The position numbers and the translations under genes are program-made. The notes under the pieces are model-generated. The model was not told the origin of the DNA and ran no database searches. It saw only the letters and a program-made list of their open reading frames with translations. A stretch of DNA of 7,280 nt. Source: Pseudomonadaceae bacterium UBA836. Its GTDB lineage: Bacteria; Pseudomonadota; Gammaproteobacteria; Pseudomonadales; Pseudomonadaceae. Position 1 is the first letter of the stretch. Every line of letters starts with the position of its first letter. The stretch spans positions 1 to 7,280 of the forward strand of contig DBHE01000221.1 in assembly GCA_002296055.1 (NCBI GenBank), given 5' to 3'. Below are positions 6,235-7,280 of the stretch, in pieces.

Positions 6235-6633
6235 CTACGCCTCTCGCGGCTCCAGGCGCAGGCACACCGAATTGATGCAGTAGCGCAGCCCCGTCGGCGG
6301 CGGACCGTCCGGAAAGACGTGCCCCAGGTGCGCATCACAGCTGGCACAGGTGACCTCGATGCGATGCATGCCGTGACTGAAGTCCTCGTGTTCCTCTACC
6401 ACATCTGCGTTGATCGGCTGGTAGTAACTGGGCCAGCCACAGCCCGCATCAAACTGGGTATCGGTATCAAATAACGGCGTATCGCAACAGATGCAGTGGT
6501 ACACGCCTGGCGTCGTGTTGCGGTAATAGGCGCCAGTAAAGGGGCGCTCGGTCCCTTTCAGACGGCATACCTGAAACTGGGTGTCGCTGAGTTGCTCTCG
6601 CCACTCGCTGTCACTCTTGTTGATCTTGTTCAT
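6235..6633 (-). CDS. msrB: Peptide-methionine (R)-S-oxide reductase MsrB
   Basis: A 132-residue cytoplasmic MsrB that reduces the R-sulfoxide of methionine in oxidised proteins, recycled by thioredoxin. The zinc-binding cysteines are present as two pairs, Cys47/Cys50 ([11 protein letters not shown]) and Cys96/Cys99 ([11 protein letters not shown]). The catalytic cysteine is Cys119 in LRYCINS, and Cys65 in GCGWPSY lies at the resolving position. The conserved [12 protein letters not shown] loop precedes the active site. Two extra cysteines, Cys49 and Cys124, are not in E. coli MsrB as I recall it. Length is close to the family norm for the single-domain form, with no MsrA fusion and no signal peptide. 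The ATG at 6633 has a GGAG about 8 nt upstream. The gene is divergent from alaA and followed by its own likely terminator. It matches PA2827 by context. Confidence 0.96.
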   Translation of the reverse strand: MNKINKSDSEWREQLSDTQFQVCRLKGTERPFTGAYYRNTTPGVYHCICCDTPLFDTDTQFDAGCGWPSYYQPINADVVEEHEDFSHGMHRIEVTCASCDAHLGHVFPDGPPPTGLRYCINSVCLRLEPREA

Positions 6634-6663
6634 GATTTAACTCCGGATAAGCTCTCTAGGTCG

Positions 6664-6692
6664 TTCACAGTCGCTCGCGCTCAACGTATGAT
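6664..6692 (+). promoter_or_regulatory. Sigma-70 promoter of alaA
   Basis: TTCACA (6664-6669, five of six) and TATGAT (6687-6692, five of six) are separated by the ideal 17 bp. Transcription would start near 6699, giving a leader of about 73 nt before the alaA ATG at 6772. It lies in the 138-bp divergent region shared with msrB; I could not identify a comparable promoter for msrB. Confidence 0.65.
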
Positions 6693-6712
6693 GGGCGTTT
6701 ATTACGCGCTCT

Positions 6713-6734
6713 GGGAAGCCTTCGCCTGCTTCCC
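6713..6734 (+). other. Hairpin in the alaA mRNA leader
   Basis: GGGAAGC (6713-6719) and GCTTCCC (6728-6734) form a perfect 7-bp stem with an 8-nt loop, extendable by one U-G pair. It begins about 14 nt after the predicted alaA transcription start and ends 37 nt before the start codon. The downstream sequence is GACACC, with no T-tract, so it is not an intrinsic terminator. It could affect mRNA stability, protein or small-RNA binding, or translation. Confidence 0.5.
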
Positions 6735-6771
6735 GACACCCTACTCAGCTCGGATCGACAAGGTAAGCACC

Positions 6772-7280
6772 ATGCAGGTTAGCAAGTCCAACAAATTGGC
6801 CAATGTCTGTTACGACATCCGCGGACCGGTTCTGCGGCACGCCAAGCGCCTTGAGGAAGAAGGCCACCGCATTCTCAAGTTGAACATCGGCAACCCTGCA
6901 CCCTTTGGATTCGAGGCGCCGGAAGAAATTCTGCAAGACGTCATTCTCAACCTGCCAACCGCCCAGGGCTACAGCGATTCGCGCGGCCTGTTCTCTGCGC
7001 GCAAGGCGGTCATGCACTACACCCAGACCAAGAACATTCCGGGTGTCGGCATTGACGACATTTACTTGGGCAACGGTGTGTCCGAGCTGATTGTCATGTC
7101 CATGCAGGGCCTGCTCAACAACGGTGACGAAGTGCTGATTCCGGCACCCGATTACCCGCTGTGGACCGCCTCGGTCAGTCTGTCTGGCGGCAAGCCCGTG
7201 CATTACCTGTGCGACGAGCAATCGGACTGGTACCCGGATATCGAAGACATCCGCAGCAAGATCACCCCCAACACCCGGGC
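6772..7280 (+). CDS. alaA: AlaA/YfbQ-type glutamate-pyruvate aminotransferase, 5' part
   Basis: The first 169 residues of a PLP-dependent class I/II aminotransferase; the gene continues beyond the window, and the family is about 400 residues long. The N-terminus closely follows E. coli AlaA (YfbQ): NVCYDIRGPVLRHAKRLEEE, LKLNIGNPAPFGFEAPEEIL, LPTAQGYSDSRGLFSARKAV, then IYLGNGVSELIV, PAPDYPLWTASVSLSGGK and VHYLCDEQSDWYPD. AlaA makes alanine from pyruvate with glutamate as amino donor. GNGVSELI is the start of the phosphate-binding region of the cofactor site. The NPNNPTG segment and the PLP-binding lysine would lie beyond the right edge and cannot be checked. The ATG at 6772 has AAGG about 8 nt upstream and begins at the conserved N-terminus. 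It is transcribed away from msrB from its own promoter. It matches PA2828 by context. Confidence 0.95.
   Translation, partial: MQVSKSNKLANVCYDIRGPVLRHAKRLEEEGHRILKLNIGNPAPFGFEAPEEILQDVILNLPTAQGYSDSRGLFSARKAVMHYTQTKNIPGVGIDDIYLGNGVSELIVMSMQGLLNNGDEVLIPAPDYPLWTASVSLSGGKPVHYLCDEQSDWYPDIEDIRSKITPNTR

Noticed and set aside
6745..7221. Long minus-strand open frame opposite alaA
   Set aside because: It is the shadow of a clearly conserved AlaA coding sequence; its translation shows no family features.

Overview
The window looks like chromosomal DNA of a Pseudomonas-lineage gammaproteobacterium. The gene order (glutathione S-transferase, DUF815 ATPase, SagS-type hybrid kinase, OhrR/OspR-type MarR regulator, glutathione peroxidase, MsrB, AlaA-type aminotransferase) is the order I recall around sagS (PA2824), ospR (PA2825), PA2826, PA2827 and PA2828 of P. 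aeruginosa. Base composition seems somewhat less GC-rich than P. aeruginosa, which would fit a P. stutzeri- or Halopseudomonas-like relative. That placement is inference; no mobile element, tRNA, rRNA or CRISPR was seen.

Layout. Positions 1-216 hold no gene I can support and probably the promoter of the first gene. A membrane-anchored helical protein of unknown function (217-981, +) is followed by a hairpin and a glutathione S-transferase (1084-1743, +). The GST converges, with a 6-bp gap, on a DUF815 AAA+ ATPase (1750-2637, -). The ATPase is divergent from the large hybrid sensor kinase sagS (2765-5128, +) across 127 bp. sagS converges, with a 15-bp gap, on a two-gene minus-strand operon in which gpx (6093-5611) overlaps ospR (5614-5144) by 4 bp. 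Upstream lies msrB (6633-6235, -), then a divergent intergenic region with a good sigma-70 promoter and a leader hairpin for alaA (6772 onward, +), which runs off the window.

How the genes fit together. The right half is a peroxide/thiol defence module. A Cys-dependent MarR repressor is encoded directly downstream of the thiol peroxidase it probably controls. A near-perfect palindrome (6159-6174) beside the gpx -35 box is its likely operator, and a probable msrB terminator sits immediately before it. MsrB repairs oxidised methionine, and the GST may add detoxification capacity. SagS is a histidine kinase with a receiver but no Hpt domain; in P. aeruginosa it signals through the separate HptB protein to control the motile-to-biofilm switch. 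Its sequence here also contains a degenerate receiver-like segment between kinase and true receiver.

I found no clearly new biological system. The points most worth a second look are the compact terminator/operator/promoter junction ahead of gpx-ospR, the GTGA coupling of gpx and ospR, the pseudo-receiver in SagS, the two leader hairpins (alaA, DUF815), and the uncharacterised first gene.
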